Part shown: positions 55,627 through 64,000 of the stretch, piece after piece
Layout of the letters: each line of letters opens with the position of its first letter
Position numbering within the stretch: position 1 is the first letter of the stretch
Assembly (NCBI RefSeq): GCF_013378075.1
Contig: NZ_CP051131.1
Span: 1 to 64,000 of the forward strand
Length of the DNA: 64,000 bases
Source: Parasphingopyxis algicola
GTDB lineage: Bacteria; Pseudomonadota; Alphaproteobacteria; Sphingomonadales; Sphingomonadaceae
Direction of reading: 5' to 3'
The notes under the pieces: model-generated
The model's input: the letters and a program-made list of their open reading frames with translations, nothing else
What the model was told of the DNA's origin: nothing
The model's database searches: none
Made by a program: the position numbers and the translations under genes

Positions 55627-56265
55627 ATGATCATCTATGGTGCCTCGCTGTCCCCGTTCGTCCGCAAGGCGGTCGCTTTCGCCCGGGAAAAAGGGATCGA
55701 AGTCGATCACCGGACGGTGATGCCCGGCGCCGAGGATGAAGAATTCCGCGAATGCTCGCCATTCGGCAAGATTCCCGGAATGCGCGACGGCGATTATTGC
55801 CTCGGCGATTCCACCGCGATCGCGACCTATATCGATGCCAAGCATCCCGATCCCGCGCTCATCCCCGCCGATCCCGAAGCACGCGGCAAGGTGATGTGGT
55901 TCGACGAGTTCGCCGATACGATCTTCGTGGCCGTCGGCGGGACGATCTTTTTCAACCGCTTCGCCGCGCCGCTGTTCGGGCAGGAGGGCGACGAGGCCGC
56001 CGCGGTCACGGCCGAAACCGAAACCCTGCCGCCGGTACTCGCCTATATCGAGAAAATGCTCGCCGACGGCCGGGAGTGGCTGGTCGGGGACGGTTTGACC
56101 CTGGCCGATATCTCGGTTTCCTCGCCGTTCAAGAATCTCGATTACGGGCGGGCCAATATCGACTGGGACGCGTACCCCAAAACCCGCGCCTATAAGGACC
56201 GCATTCTCGGCCGCGACAGTTTTGCCGAGCTGCTCGCCATGGATGCGGCGATGGTGGGCAGCTAG
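55627..56265 (+). CDS. Glutathione S-transferase family protein
   Basis: 212 residues: thioredoxin-like N-domain (MIIYGASLSPFVRKAVAFAREKGIEVDHRTVMPG; the catalytic Ser is likely in SLSPFVRK), the cis-Pro motif SPFGKIPGMRDGD, the DSTAIATYID glutathione-binding Ser, and an all-helical C-domain (EKMLADGREWLVGDGLTLADISV). The substrate is unknown. Its stop lies 9 bp from the convergent LysR gene. Confidence 0.93.
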   Translation: MIIYGASLSPFVRKAVAFAREKGIEVDHRTVMPGAEDEEFRECSPFGKIPGMRDGDYCLGDSTAIATYIDAKHPDPALIPADPEARGKVMWFDEFADTIFVAVGGTIFFNRFAAPLFGQEGDEAAAVTAETETLPPVLAYIEKMLADGREWLVGDGLTLADISVSSPFKNLDYGRANIDWDAYPKTRAYKDRILGRDSFAELLAMDAAMVGS

Positions 56266-56274
56266 GGTCAGGAC

Positions 56275-57171
56275 CTAGAGCGCCTGCAATTCTTCCTCGA
56301 GATGATCCATCAGGCGCCGGACCCGCAGGGTCTGGCGGTGCATCGGCGGCCGGGCGGCGTTGACGGTCAGCGACGCGGCGCGCCAGCCGGGCAGGATCTG
56401 CGCAAGCCGGCCGCTCTCCAGATCGGCCGCGACGAACCAGCGCGGCATCACCGCATAGCCGACGCCCTGGCGCGCCGCCTGGCGGACGGCGAAGATATTG
56501 TTGCTGGCGAAGCGCATCTGCGCCTTGAGCGTTGCGCGCCGGCCTTTCGGTCCCGTGAGCGGAATCCGGCTGCCTTCGAACGGCGATAGCGCCGCGCAGG
56601 GCAGGGGCGCGATATCGCCGGGACCGCGCGCGGAACGCCCCTCGGCGAAGGCGGGCGTGCAGACGAGGATCCGTTCGACGCGGGCCAAGGGTTTGACGAT
56701 CAACCGGTCGTCCGGAACCGGGCCCACCTTGATCCAGATATCGGCGCCGATATCGGCCATACGAATATCATGGTCTTCGAGCAGCCACTCGATCCACACG
56801 TCCGGATACCGCTCCTGAAAGCGCAAGACGGCATCGGCGAGCCGGTCCTGGCCCAGCGCCACCGGGGCGACGATACGGACCGGACCGCGCATCGTGTCGC
56901 GCTCGTCCGCGAACCGCTCGGTCAGCGCCTCCCAGTCTCCGAGAAGCCGCCGCGCCTCGTCGAGACAGTCGCGGCCGGCAGAAGTCAGGCTCAGCTCATG
57001 CGTCGTCCGCGCGATCAGCAGCACGCCGAGCGCGTCTTCCAGCGCGGCGAGGCGCCGGCTCGCCGATGCCTGCGACAGGCCCATGTCCCGCGCTGCGGCG
57101 CTGATCGATCCCCGCTCGGCGATGCGGGCGAAGGTCGAAAGCAACGTCAGCCGGTCGATCTGCTTTGTCAT
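56275..57171 (-). CDS. LysR-family transcriptional regulator
   Basis: 298 residues: HTH (LLSTFARIAERGSISAAARDMGLSQASASRRLAALEDALGVLLIARTTHELSLTSAGRDCLDEARRLL) and substrate-binding co-inducer domain (RIVAPVALGQDRLADAVLRFQERYPDVWIEWLLEDHDIRM, VERILVCTPAF). It diverges from an aldo-keto reductase gene, the classical LysR layout. The start is MTKQIDRLTLL at 57171; the operator-like palindrome overlaps it. Confidence 0.94.
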   Translation of the reverse strand: MTKQIDRLTLLSTFARIAERGSISAAARDMGLSQASASRRLAALEDALGVLLIARTTHELSLTSAGRDCLDEARRLLGDWEALTERFADERDTMRGPVRIVAPVALGQDRLADAVLRFQERYPDVWIEWLLEDHDIRMADIGADIWIKVGPVPDDRLIVKPLARVERILVCTPAFAEGRSARGPGDIAPLPCAALSPFEGSRIPLTGPKGRRATLKAQMRFASNNIFAVRQAARQGVGYAVMPRWFVAADLESGRLAQILPGWRAASLTVNAARPPMHRQTLRVRRLMDHLEEELQAL

Positions 57172-57184
57172 ACGTTTTCCGTAT
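57170..57184. promoter_or_regulatory. LysR-type palindrome overlapping the regulator start codon
   Basis: A perfect 5-bp inverted repeat ATACG-TTTTC-CGTAT contains the LysR consensus T-N11-A. It covers the start codon of the lysR gene and is 84 bp before the divergent aldo-keto reductase. It could serve autorepression and activation of the neighbour. Confidence 0.5.
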
Positions 57185-57267
57185 AACAATTAGGCAGTCC
57201 ATACGTCTACAGAAATGAGGAGATCGGTGCGATCTGAAGCGTGAACGACGAAACAGGAGATTCAACC

Positions 57268-58056
57268 ATGACACCGTCAACGCCATCCATCGCCCGCACC
57301 TTCCGCATCGGCGGCGACCGCGCCGTCAACCGCCTCGGCTTCGGCGCGATGCGCCTGACCGGCCGGCCGGGCAATTTCGGACCGTTCGAGGATTGGGACG
57401 CGGGCATCCGTCTGCTCCGGCGCGCCGCCGATCTCGGCATCGAATTCTTCGACAGCGCCCGGGCCTATGGTCCGCAGCACGCCGACCGGATCGTCGGCGA
57501 GGCGCTGGAAGGGCGCGACGCCTTTCTCGCCACCAAGGGCGGCATCGACAAGTTCGCGCCCGACCGGATGAAGCGCGACGGCTCGCGCGACACGCTGCAA
57601 CGGGAGATCGACGATGCGCTTGCCAATCTGCGGCGCGACCGGATCGATCTTTTCCAGCTCCACTGGGTGGATCCCGAAACGCCGCTCGAACGATCGGTCG
57701 AGGCGCTGGCCGAAGCGCAAGCCGATGGCCGCGTCCGCCATATCGGTCTCTCCAATGTCAGCCGCGAGGAGCTGGACCGGGCGCTGGCCATCGCGCCGAT
57801 CGCGAGCGTCCAGAACCGGTTCAACATGGACGAGACCGAACAGGGCGCGCTGGTCGACTATACGGCCGGAAAGGGCATCGCCTTCATTCCCTATGGTCCG
57901 CTCGGCGCCCATCCGATGAAGCAGGGCGCGGCGCTGTCGCCGCGCGCCGCGCTCGCCTGGCTGCTCGAACGCTCGCCCAACACCGTCGTGATCCCCGGCA
58001 CGACATCCATCGCGCATCTGGAGGAGAATGCGGGGGTCTGGAACGAACTGGCGTAG
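57268..58056 (+). CDS. Aldo/keto reductase
   Basis: 262 residues, a shortened TIM-barrel oxidoreductase: Asp and Tyr in EFFDSARAYGPQHADRIVGEAL, Lys in FLATKGGIDKF, His in FQLHWVDPETPLE, and the NADPH segment NTVVIPGTTSIAHLEEN. The N-terminus (RTFRIGGDRAVNRLGFGAMRLTG) is typical of the AKR families acting on small carbonyls. It is likely the target of the divergent LysR regulator. AGGAG lies upstream of the ATG. Confidence 0.93.
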   Translation: MTPSTPSIARTFRIGGDRAVNRLGFGAMRLTGRPGNFGPFEDWDAGIRLLRRAADLGIEFFDSARAYGPQHADRIVGEALEGRDAFLATKGGIDKFAPDRMKRDGSRDTLQREIDDALANLRRDRIDLFQLHWVDPETPLERSVEALAEAQADGRVRHIGLSNVSREELDRALAIAPIASVQNRFNMDETEQGALVDYTAGKGIAFIPYGPLGAHPMKQGAALSPRAALAWLLERSPNTVVIPGTTSIAHLEENAGVWNELA

Positions 58057-58125
58057 GAAGCGGACAGGGGCGGGCGGCGCCGCCTCATCTCGACGCTGTA
58101 ACAGATCGTTCCTACATTGACCGGC

Positions 58126-59820
58126 ATGACCGACTCAGCCCGCGCCGCCGCCCCTGCCGCCACCCTCGATATCGAAGCCGGAAGCGCGCAGGATCCCTAT
58201 AACCGCGAACATCAGATTTTCCCGAAATTGTCCGACGAACAGCTCGAGCGCGCGGCGGGCTACGGGACCGAGGAAAGCCCCGAAGCCGGCGCCTATCTGT
58301 TCGAGCGCGGTGAGCGGGGCGTCGATTTCTTCATCTGCCTCGAAGGCGCGATCGAGATCATCGAAACCAGCGAAGAGGGCGAGGAGGTCGTCACCGTCCA
58401 TGGCCCTAACCAGTTCACCGGCGAACTCGACCTGTTCAACGACCGCAAGATCCTGGTCGACGGGCGAGTGCGCGAAGGGACGCGCATATTGCGGATCAAG
58501 CGGGCCGACTTTCCGCTCTTTTCCAGCACCGAGACCGATATCGGCGAGACGATCATGCGCGCCTTCATCCTGCGCCGGACCGCCTTTCTGGTGCATGATC
58601 AGGCGGGCGCGATCCTGGCGGGGCCGGCCAATGACGGCGATACGCTGCGCATCACCCGCTTCCTCCGGCGCAACGGCTATCCGTTGCGGGTCGTCGATAC
58701 CGACGATCCGGAACAGGCCGAGCCTTTCTTCGCCGACCACCCGACGGCGCGCGACAAGGTTCCGGTGCTCATCCATGCGGGCAATGATTGTCTCGCCAAT
58801 CCGAGCAACCATCAGGTCGCCAACGCGCTGGGGCTGACCGAGGAACTCGATCCGGAGCATGTCTATGACGTCGCGGTCGTGGGCGCGGGGCCAGCGGGCC
58901 TCGCATCGGCGACCTATGCCGCGTCCGAGGGCCTCGACACCGTCGTGATCGAACAGGAGGCGCCGGGCGGGCAGGCGGGCACCAGCTCGAAAATCGAAAA
59001 TTATCTCGGCTTTCCGACTGGCATTTCGGGCCAGGCGCTGGCGGGCCGGGCCTGGATACAGGCGCAGAAATTCGGCGCGCGCTTCGCCATCTCCCGCGCC
59101 ATCGTCGATCTCGACTGCGACGAACGGCCTTACAAGCTGCAGCTGGAATGCGGCCAGCGGATCGTTGCGCGGTCGGTCATCATCGCCTCGGGCGCCCGCT
59201 ATCAACAGCTCAGCCTCGACAATTACGAACGCTATGAGGGGCAGGGCATCCACTACGCGGCGACGGCTATCGAATCCCGGCTCTGCCAGGGTCGCGAGGT
59301 GATCGTGGTCGGCGGCGGCAATTCGGCGGGCCAGGCTGCGGTCTTCCTTTCGCGCCATGCGAGCCATGTCCATGTGCTCGTGCGCAGCAAGACCCTGGCG
59401 GCGAGCATGTCCGACTATCTGGTGCGGCGGATCGATTCCTCGTCCCGGATTACGCTCCACACCCAAACCGAGATCAGCGAGCTGCACGGCGATCCGACGC
59501 TCGAACAGGTGACCTGGCACGACAAGGCGATCGGCAAGGACGAAACGCGGGATATCGCCAATATCTTCGTGATGATCGGCGCGGCGCCGAACAGCGATTG
59601 GCTCGACGGCTGTCTCGAACTCGACGAAAAGGGTTTCGTGAAAACCGGCGAAGACTGCGCCGGCAATGTGACGAGCTCGCCCTATGCGACGAGCCGGCCC
59701 GGCATCTACGCGGTCGGCGATGTCCGCTCGGGCTCGGTCAAGCGCGTCGCGTCGGGCGTCGGCGAGGGTTCGGTCGTCGTCCAGACCGTGCACGGATATC
59801 TGGCCGGGATCGACGACTAG
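58126..59820 (+). CDS. Cyclic-nucleotide-type domain fused to thioredoxin-reductase-like flavoprotein
   Basis: 564 residues. The first part (about 25-145) is CNB-like: AGAYLFERGERGVDFFICLEGAIEIIETSEEGEEVVTVHGPNQFTGELDLFNDRKILVDGRV. A linker with a short thioredoxin-like stretch follows. From about 245 there is a full TrxR fold: FAD motif VVGAGPAGLASATYAAS, NADPH motif VVGGGNSAGQAAVFLS and GIYAVGDVRSGSVKRVASGVGEG. The redox pair Cys-x2-Cys of true TrxR is missing: the equivalent segment reads HYAATAIES. A flavin oxidoreductase controlled by a nucleotide or second messenger is possible. Confidence 0.9.
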   Translation: MTDSARAAAPAATLDIEAGSAQDPYNREHQIFPKLSDEQLERAAGYGTEESPEAGAYLFERGERGVDFFICLEGAIEIIETSEEGEEVVTVHGPNQFTGELDLFNDRKILVDGRVREGTRILRIKRADFPLFSSTETDIGETIMRAFILRRTAFLVHDQAGAILAGPANDGDTLRITRFLRRNGYPLRVVDTDDPEQAEPFFADHPTARDKVPVLIHAGNDCLANPSNHQVANALGLTEELDPEHVYDVAVVGAGPAGLASATYAASEGLDTVVIEQEAPGGQAGTSSKIENYLGFPTGISGQALAGRAWIQAQKFGARFAISRAIVDLDCDERPYKLQLECGQRIVARSVIIASGARYQQLSLDNYERYEGQGIHYAATAIESRLCQGREVIVVGGGNSAGQAAVFLSRHASHVHVLVRSKTLAASMSDYLVRRIDSSSRITLHTQTEISELHGDPTLEQVTWHDKAIGKDETRDIANIFVMIGAAPNSDWLDGCLELDEKGFVKTGEDCAGNVTSSPYATSRPGIYAVGDVRSGSVKRVASGVGEGSVVVQTVHGYLAGIDD

Positions 59821-59830
59821 GAGGACGCAT

Positions 59831-60148
59831 ATGGGAACCATGGTCATCGTCGCCTACCGGCCGAAAAGCGGTCAGGCCGACGCACTCGAAACGCTGGTCC
59901 GCGATCATGTTCCCCGGCTGCGGGCACTCGACCTTGTCACCGACCGCGCCGCCCAGGCGATGCGGGCGAGGGACGGCACGATCGTCGAAATTTTCGAATG
60001 GAAGGACGGCGCCATCGACGCCGCGCACGAGCATCCGGACGTCCAGGCGATGTGGGCTGAGTTCGCCGAGGCGTGCGACTATGCGCCGCTCGAAACGCTG
60101 GACGAAGCGAGCCGGATGTTCGCCGAGTTCGAACCGCTGGACCTGTGA
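59831..60148 (+). CDS. Small dimeric alpha/beta-barrel (ABM-like) protein
   Basis: 105 residues: MVIVAYRPKSGQADALETLVRDHVPRLRALDLVTDRAAQAMRARDGTIVEIFEWKDGAIDAAHEHPDVQAMWAEFAEACD. This is the ferredoxin-like ABM or EthD-type fold in which homodimers bind small compounds. It begins 10 bp after the fusion flavoprotein and is probably cotranscribed with it; a GAGG motif lies before the ATG. Possible role: quinone or heme handling. Inference only. Confidence 0.7.
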   Translation: MGTMVIVAYRPKSGQADALETLVRDHVPRLRALDLVTDRAAQAMRARDGTIVEIFEWKDGAIDAAHEHPDVQAMWAEFAEACDYAPLETLDEASRMFAEFEPLDL

Positions 60149-60164
60149 TCGCGCCGATTCCGGC

Positions 60165-61010
60165 TTAAGCGTCAATTGCGTCCCGATACCGCCGGCTGCA
60201 CGGGACGGTCTCTCCGCCCGCCAGCGTCAGCACCAGATCGCCGCTGCCCGAGGGCGCCGATGTTTCGATCGCATCGCGGTTGACCAGATAAGACCGATGG
60301 ACGCGCGCGACCGACAGTCCGGCATCGTGCAACAGCGCCTCCAGTCCGGCAAGCGTGGCGCGGGCGAAATGCGTGGCGTTGCCGGCATGGACCTCGACAT
60401 AATTGCCGGCGGACTGGGCATAGCGGAAGCTGTCGGCGGCGAAGCGCATCGTCCGCCCGCCGCATTTGAGCGCGATCAGCCGCGTTTCGCGCGCGTCGCG
60501 CCGGGCGGCCGCCAGTTCGCGGCGCTGCTCCGCGAAGGTCCGCAACAGAAACAGCACCAGCACGATAAACGCGTAGGACAGGATGTCCTTGCGCAGCTCG
60601 TAGACGAAGTCGCGCGGGAGATTGTCGGTGAAGATATAAGGCCGGTCGAAAAACAGGAAGAAGACCAGCTTGCGCAGCCACACCATCAGCGCGATGTGTA
60701 CGGTCGAGAAGAGCAGCGCGGCGCCGGCATGGCCGGCGAGCCACAGGGGAAGGGGCGTGTCGGCAAAGCGGAAGCGGTTGGCGAATGCCATCACCAGCGG
60801 CGCGAGCGCGACGATGACGAGCACGCTCGTGGGATCGTAGATCCAGATCGCGACCGGATGATAGGGCTGTCCGGCGCGCTCGAATTCGGTTTGCGCCGAA
60901 AGCACGTCGATGATCGTGAACAGGATGCCCGATAGCGCAACGAGCGCCATCGTTTGCCACATCAGCCGCCGTTCGAACCGCCGTTCTGCTTGCGCGTCCT
61001 GCTCCGTCAT
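60165..61010 (-). CDS. Membrane-anchored LytTR-domain regulator
   Basis: 281 residues from the ATG at 61010; an upstream in-frame ATG at 61100 is possible. Four membrane helices (TMALVALSGILFTIIDVL; SVLVIVALAPLVMAFANRF; WLAGHAGAALLFSTVHIALMVW; ILSYAFIVLVLFLL) are followed by a coiled linker and a LytTR DNA-binding domain (LIALKCGGRTMRFAADSFRYAQSAGNYVEVHAG, FARATLAGLEALL, ARVHRSYLVNRDAIE). Divergent from the acyltransferase, its likely target. Confidence 0.88.
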   Translation of the reverse strand: MTEQDAQAERRFERRLMWQTMALVALSGILFTIIDVLSAQTEFERAGQPYHPVAIWIYDPTSVLVIVALAPLVMAFANRFRFADTPLPLWLAGHAGAALLFSTVHIALMVWLRKLVFFLFFDRPYIFTDNLPRDFVYELRKDILSYAFIVLVLFLLRTFAEQRRELAAARRDARETRLIALKCGGRTMRFAADSFRYAQSAGNYVEVHAGNATHFARATLAGLEALLHDAGLSVARVHRSYLVNRDAIETSAPSGSGDLVLTLAGGETVPCSRRYRDAIDA

Positions 61011-61186
61011 CCCGGCGATGTAACCCAGACCGCGCCGTCCGGCCAATGCCGCTTGTCCCCATTCGTTGCCGCTCACCCCCGCCGCCGGGCCGTTCGTCAT
61101 CGGTTGCCGCCGGAAGGCCCGGAAAACTGGGCTTTCCGGTGATGGTACCGCAGGATCGCAAGCGACCATTGCGAAGGAGCACCGAT

Positions 61187-62386
61187 ATGCCGCCGCTTTC
61201 CGAACCGATTGCCGACAGCCGCCGCTACGATCTGGACTGGCTGCGCTTCATCGCCTTCGCGCTGCTGATTTTCTACCATATCGGCATGTTCTACGTGTCC
61301 TGGGGATGGCACGTGAAAAGCGTCTATGCCTCGCCCGCGGCCGAGCCGCTGATGAGCCTGCTCAACCCGTGGCGGCTCTCGCTGCTCTTCTTCATTTCGG
61401 GTGTCGCGGTGCGTTTCGCGGCGGACAAGATGGCGGCCGGCGCGTTCGCGGCGAGTCGGCTCAAGCGGCTGGGCCTGCCGATCCTGTTCGGGATAACGGT
61501 GATTGTCGTCCCGCAGCCCTATTTCGAACTCGTGCAGGCCGGAGAGTTCGAGGGCGGCTATCCCGCTTTCTATCGCGACTATCTGAATCCGGTTCAGCTT
61601 TTCCCGATGATCACGCCGACCTGGAACCATCTCTGGTATGTCGTGTACCTGCTCGTCTATGTGCTCATCCTCGCGCCGTTCATGAAGCCGCTGTCGCGCT
61701 TCGCCGCGGGGACCGGTGGCGAGAGCTTCGGCAAGGCGCTGGGCCATCCGGCATCGCTGCTGTTCGTCGTGATCCTGCCCTTCATCGCCTATGCGCTCAT
61801 TTTCGGCGACCGCTTTCCGGAGACGCACGATCTGCTCAACGACTGGCACAACCATGCCAACCGGTTCACGATTTTCCTGATCGGCTATTTTGCCGCGAAG
61901 AATGCGCGTTTCTGGAACGCGGTGGATCGCGCCCGCTGGCCCGCCGCCGGTTTCGTCCTGGCCATCGGTGCGGTGATTATCGTCTACACCGCCATTCCCG
62001 GTTTTCGCGAGTCATATCCGCTCGGCCTGCTCGCTGGCACCGCGCTGATGACGCTTTATGCCTGGTCGATGATCGTTCTGCTGATGGGGCTCGCCCAGCG
62101 CCTGCTCAACCGCAAGTCCCGGCTGCTCGCCTATCTCACCGAGGCGATCTTTCCTTATTACATCCTGCACCAGACGATCATCGTGATCGCGGGTTTCTAT
62201 CTGACGCAGCTGGCGCTCGGGGCCTGGCCGGAATTTGCGCTGGTTATGCTGGCGACGGTCGGGGGATGCGTATTGCTCCACGAGTTCGTCATCCGGCGGA
62301 TCGGCTGGCTCCGGCCGCTGTTCGGGCTCAGGCCGCGGGCGCGTCGCAACGGCGGAGGGCTTTCGCCGGCGGCGGCTCAAGCGTAG
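61187..62386 (+). CDS. Acyltransferase-3 family membrane protein
   Basis: 399 residues with about ten helices. The start RRYDLDWLRFIAFALLIFYHIGMFYVSWGWHVKS has the conserved acceptor histidine and RYDLDWLR motif of the family. WNHLWYVVYLLVYVLILAPF and the late FPYYILHQTIIVIAGF are also typical. These proteins transfer acyl groups onto glycans (OatA-like) or secreted products. Good ribosome binding site (GAAGGAG) ahead of the ATG at 61187. It overlaps the DUF5996 gene by 10 bp, convergently. Confidence 0.93.
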   Translation: MPPLSEPIADSRRYDLDWLRFIAFALLIFYHIGMFYVSWGWHVKSVYASPAAEPLMSLLNPWRLSLLFFISGVAVRFAADKMAAGAFAASRLKRLGLPILFGITVIVVPQPYFELVQAGEFEGGYPAFYRDYLNPVQLFPMITPTWNHLWYVVYLLVYVLILAPFMKPLSRFAAGTGGESFGKALGHPASLLFVVILPFIAYALIFGDRFPETHDLLNDWHNHANRFTIFLIGYFAAKNARFWNAVDRARWPAAGFVLAIGAVIIVYTAIPGFRESYPLGLLAGTALMTLYAWSMIVLLMGLAQRLLNRKSRLLAYLTEAIFPYYILHQTIIVIAGFYLTQLALGAWPEFALVMLATVGGCVLLHEFVIRRIGWLRPLFGLRPRARRNGGGLSPAAAQA

Positions 62387-63321
62387 CCGCGTACCTTGCG
62401 TGGCTCGCCGAGCGCGCAATCGAGCGTCGCCCGGTCCCAGTTCCCGGCATCGGCCGCTGCGTCATAGGTCTTTTGCAGGAAATCGAGCAGCAGCGCCTCG
62501 GGGTCGGCGGCGGCCCGCACGGCGGCATAGGGCAGGACATATTCGCCAAGGTCCGTGTTGTAGCTGGCGCCTTCGGGCAGGCCTTTCGCCGCGCGAAAGC
62601 CGTCGGGCTCGGGATAGGCATAGGAATAGAAGATCGGATCGGGCGCGTCGGCATTGCCGGGCCAGAAGCCGGCGCTCGAAACCTCGTGCGAATAGGCCTC
62701 GCGCGCGACGCTGTCGGGGAGCGCCGGTACGCCGCCCGGATGCTCGGGCGCGTCGCGGCCCGAAAAGCGCGTCACGGCGAGGTCGAAACTGCCCCAGAAG
62801 AAATGGACCGGGCTGGTCTTGCCGAGAAAGCCGGTGGCGAAATGCTTGAAGACCGAATCGATGCGCAGCAACGCCTGCCACAGCCGGCGGGCGGCGTCCG
62901 GGTCGTAGGTCCGCCGGGCGTCGTCCGCGGCGAAGGGCGTCGGATCGGGGATCTCGTTGGGGACGCCATGGATATCGGTCGCAACGCCGTGCCTGGCGAG
63001 CATCGCGTTGAAATCGGCGAAAAAGCCGGCGATCGTTCCCGATTCCAGCGCCAGCGCATCGGTCGCGCCGTCGATCGCCCGGAATGTCAGCTGCGACCCG
63101 ATAAAATCGAACTCGAGATCGAAGCTCCCGTCCGGGTGATCGACCGGTGAGCTGCCGAGCCCGCGCGCGGTCAGATAGAGCGGCACGTGCCAGCTATGAT
63201 TGCTCCACGGAGTGAGTGCGACACGGACCTTGCCGACGATCTGCGTCATCAGATGGAGCATCGCGAACGTCTCGCCGTCATTTTCGATGGCGAGTTCCGG
63301 CCAGTTTCGGTTTTCGTCCAT
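62377..63321 (-). CDS. DUF5996 family protein
   Basis: 314 residues: WPELAIENDGETFAMLHLMTQIVGKVRVALTPWSNHSWHVPLYLTARGLGSSP, DLEFDFIGSQL, KTSPVHFFWGSFDLAVTRFSGRDAPEHPGG and EAYSHEVSSAGFWPGN. These are the conserved blocks of DUF5996; the HFFWGSFDLAVTRFSGR block with several His/Trp/Asp residues may be an active site. The function is unknown. Confidence 0.82.
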   Translation of the reverse strand: MDENRNWPELAIENDGETFAMLHLMTQIVGKVRVALTPWSNHSWHVPLYLTARGLGSSPVDHPDGSFDLEFDFIGSQLTFRAIDGATDALALESGTIAGFFADFNAMLARHGVATDIHGVPNEIPDPTPFAADDARRTYDPDAARRLWQALLRIDSVFKHFATGFLGKTSPVHFFWGSFDLAVTRFSGRDAPEHPGGVPALPDSVAREAYSHEVSSAGFWPGNADAPDPIFYSYAYPEPDGFRAAKGLPEGASYNTDLGEYVLPYAAVRAAADPEALLLDFLQKTYDAAADAGNWDRATLDCALGEPRKVRGYA

Positions 63322-63392
63322 AGCCCGTTCCCTTCGCTGATGCGTCGCGCCAATCTAACCCGAAGCGGGGCGCGCGAATAGCGAAAACGGTT

Positions 63393-63974
63393 TCAGAACA
63401 GATATCTGACCGCGATGAAGCCGCCGACGCCGACGATGCCCACGACCGTCGTCAACAAACCGAAATGCCGATCGATGATCCGCTTCATCGGTTCGCCGAA
63501 CTTCCACAGCAGCGCGGCGACGAGGAAGAATCGGGCGGCGCGGGCGATGACCGCGGCGATGATCAGGATGTAAAGCGGCATGGCCGTCGCGCCAGCCGCG
63601 ATCGTGATCACCTTGAAGGGCAGTGGGGTGAAGCCCGCCAGCAGCACGATGATCCAGCCCTGCTCGTTGAACGCGGCGGCGAAATCCTCGAATTCTTCGC
63701 CGAGCCCGTAAAAGTCGAGGATCGCTTCGCCGACCGTCTCGAACAGGAAATAGCCGATCGCATAGCCGAGCAGCGCGCCCAGCACCGAGGTGACCGTGCA
63801 GACAAAGGCGAAGCGGAACGCGCGTTCGGGCTTCGCCAGGCACATCGGGATCAGCATGATATCGGGCGGGATCGGGAAGAAGCTCGATTCCACAAAGGAC
63901 ACTCCGCCGAGCCAGCGTTCGGCATGGCGGTGTCCGGCTTTTTCCAGCGTCCATTCGTAAAGGCGTTTCAGCAT
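63393..63974 (-). CDS. YqaA/DedA-like membrane protein
   Basis: 193 residues with VSFVESSFFPIPPDIMLIPMCLAKPERAFRFAF near the N-terminus, then GALLGYAIGYFLFETVGEAI and LLAGFTPLPFKVITIAAGATAMPLYILIIAAVIARAARFFLVAALLWKFG. The SNARE-associated (DedA/VTT) pattern of re-entrant helices with two E/P-rich signatures fits the YqaA group, linked to lipid scrambling or membrane-potential homeostasis. Its start is 26 bp from the right edge. Confidence 0.9.
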   Translation of the reverse strand: MLKRLYEWTLEKAGHRHAERWLGGVSFVESSFFPIPPDIMLIPMCLAKPERAFRFAFVCTVTSVLGALLGYAIGYFLFETVGEAILDFYGLGEEFEDFAAAFNEQGWIIVLLAGFTPLPFKVITIAAGATAMPLYILIIAAVIARAARFFLVAALLWKFGEPMKRIIDRHFGLLTTVVGIVGVGGFIAVRYLF

Positions 63975-64000
63975 TGCCGGGCCTTATAGGGCGCAGATCG

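Overview
The window is chromosomal DNA of an alphaproteobacterium, most likely Sphingomonadales. The signs are high GC with dense, often overlapping genes, a cell-cycle GANTC methyltransferase (CcrM type), a three-gene pntAA-pntAB-pntB transhydrogenase preceded by a tiny aa3-oxidase subunit IV gene, a LOV-HTH blue-light regulator of the EL222 type, a DUF6456 protein, a HIG1-type membrane protein and an AGCS symporter. There is no rRNA operon, origin, CRISPR array, integrase or transposase gene.

Layout. 0-11.2 kb (mainly minus strand): an MCP-like membrane protein cut by the window edge, threonine synthase, an SDR, rpsI/rplM, a secreted unknown protein, cutA, ctaA, then a MerC-like/Zur-like pair, dxs, a Kv-type channel and a ClbS/DfsB-like protein. 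Six genes here carry single-base frameshifts, nearly all at short homopolymer runs. No frameshift was seen after 11.2 kb, so this looks like poor local sequence quality and not gene decay. 11.2-24.5 kb: an alpha/beta-hydrolase-like protein, tlyA, tspO, ubiK, ybjN-like, proC, a MarR regulator, ilvE, phospholipase D, a UDP-glucuronate-epimerase-like enzyme, tRNA-Gln, msrA, Sua5/TsaC, an acyl-CoA dehydrogenase, a GntR regulator and a nitroreductase. 24.6-32.1 kb: a tightly coupled plus-strand operon (POT peptide transporter, two exported amidohydrolase-family proteins, NnrU) facing an aldo-keto reductase and an AGCS symporter. 32.1-42.3 kb: glmM-DUF1272-thiD-rnhB, ccrM with a GANTC-rich leader, folP, an NtrC-like regulator with an altered GAFTGA loop, and the subunit IV/pnt cluster. 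42.3-52.6 kb: an Asp/Glu racemase, a pseudo-receiver/MarR protein, a repeat-rich non-coding kilobase around tRNA-Val, a single-chain restriction-modification enzyme, a CBS-domain operon, the LOV-HTH regulator, HIG1, an XRE/S24 regulator and DUF6456. 52.6-64 kb: a wHTH-TPR regulator, a 2OG-Fe(II) oxygenase, DUF4190, GST, a LysR/aldo-keto reductase pair, a cyclic-nucleotide-domain/thioredoxin-reductase-like fusion with a small ABM-type protein, a membrane LytTR regulator diverging from an acyltransferase, DUF5996 and a YqaA-type membrane protein.

The most unusual feature is a family of modular intergenic repeats at four loci (about 7.2, 12.3, 44.3 and 51.7 kb). Each has a long central palindrome with arms of about 24-31 bp, flanked by small modules. 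In a module a constant GGTGCSGCG box and a constant TCTGACRAA box bracket an 18-nt hairpin whose 7-nt arms differ from module to module but nearly always still pair. A second repeat type, a tandem array of about 60-bp units, starts just after tRNA-Val. A third, a pair of tandem short motifs, occurs at 18.9 kb and 44.9-45.0 kb. No mobilising gene lies beside any of them.
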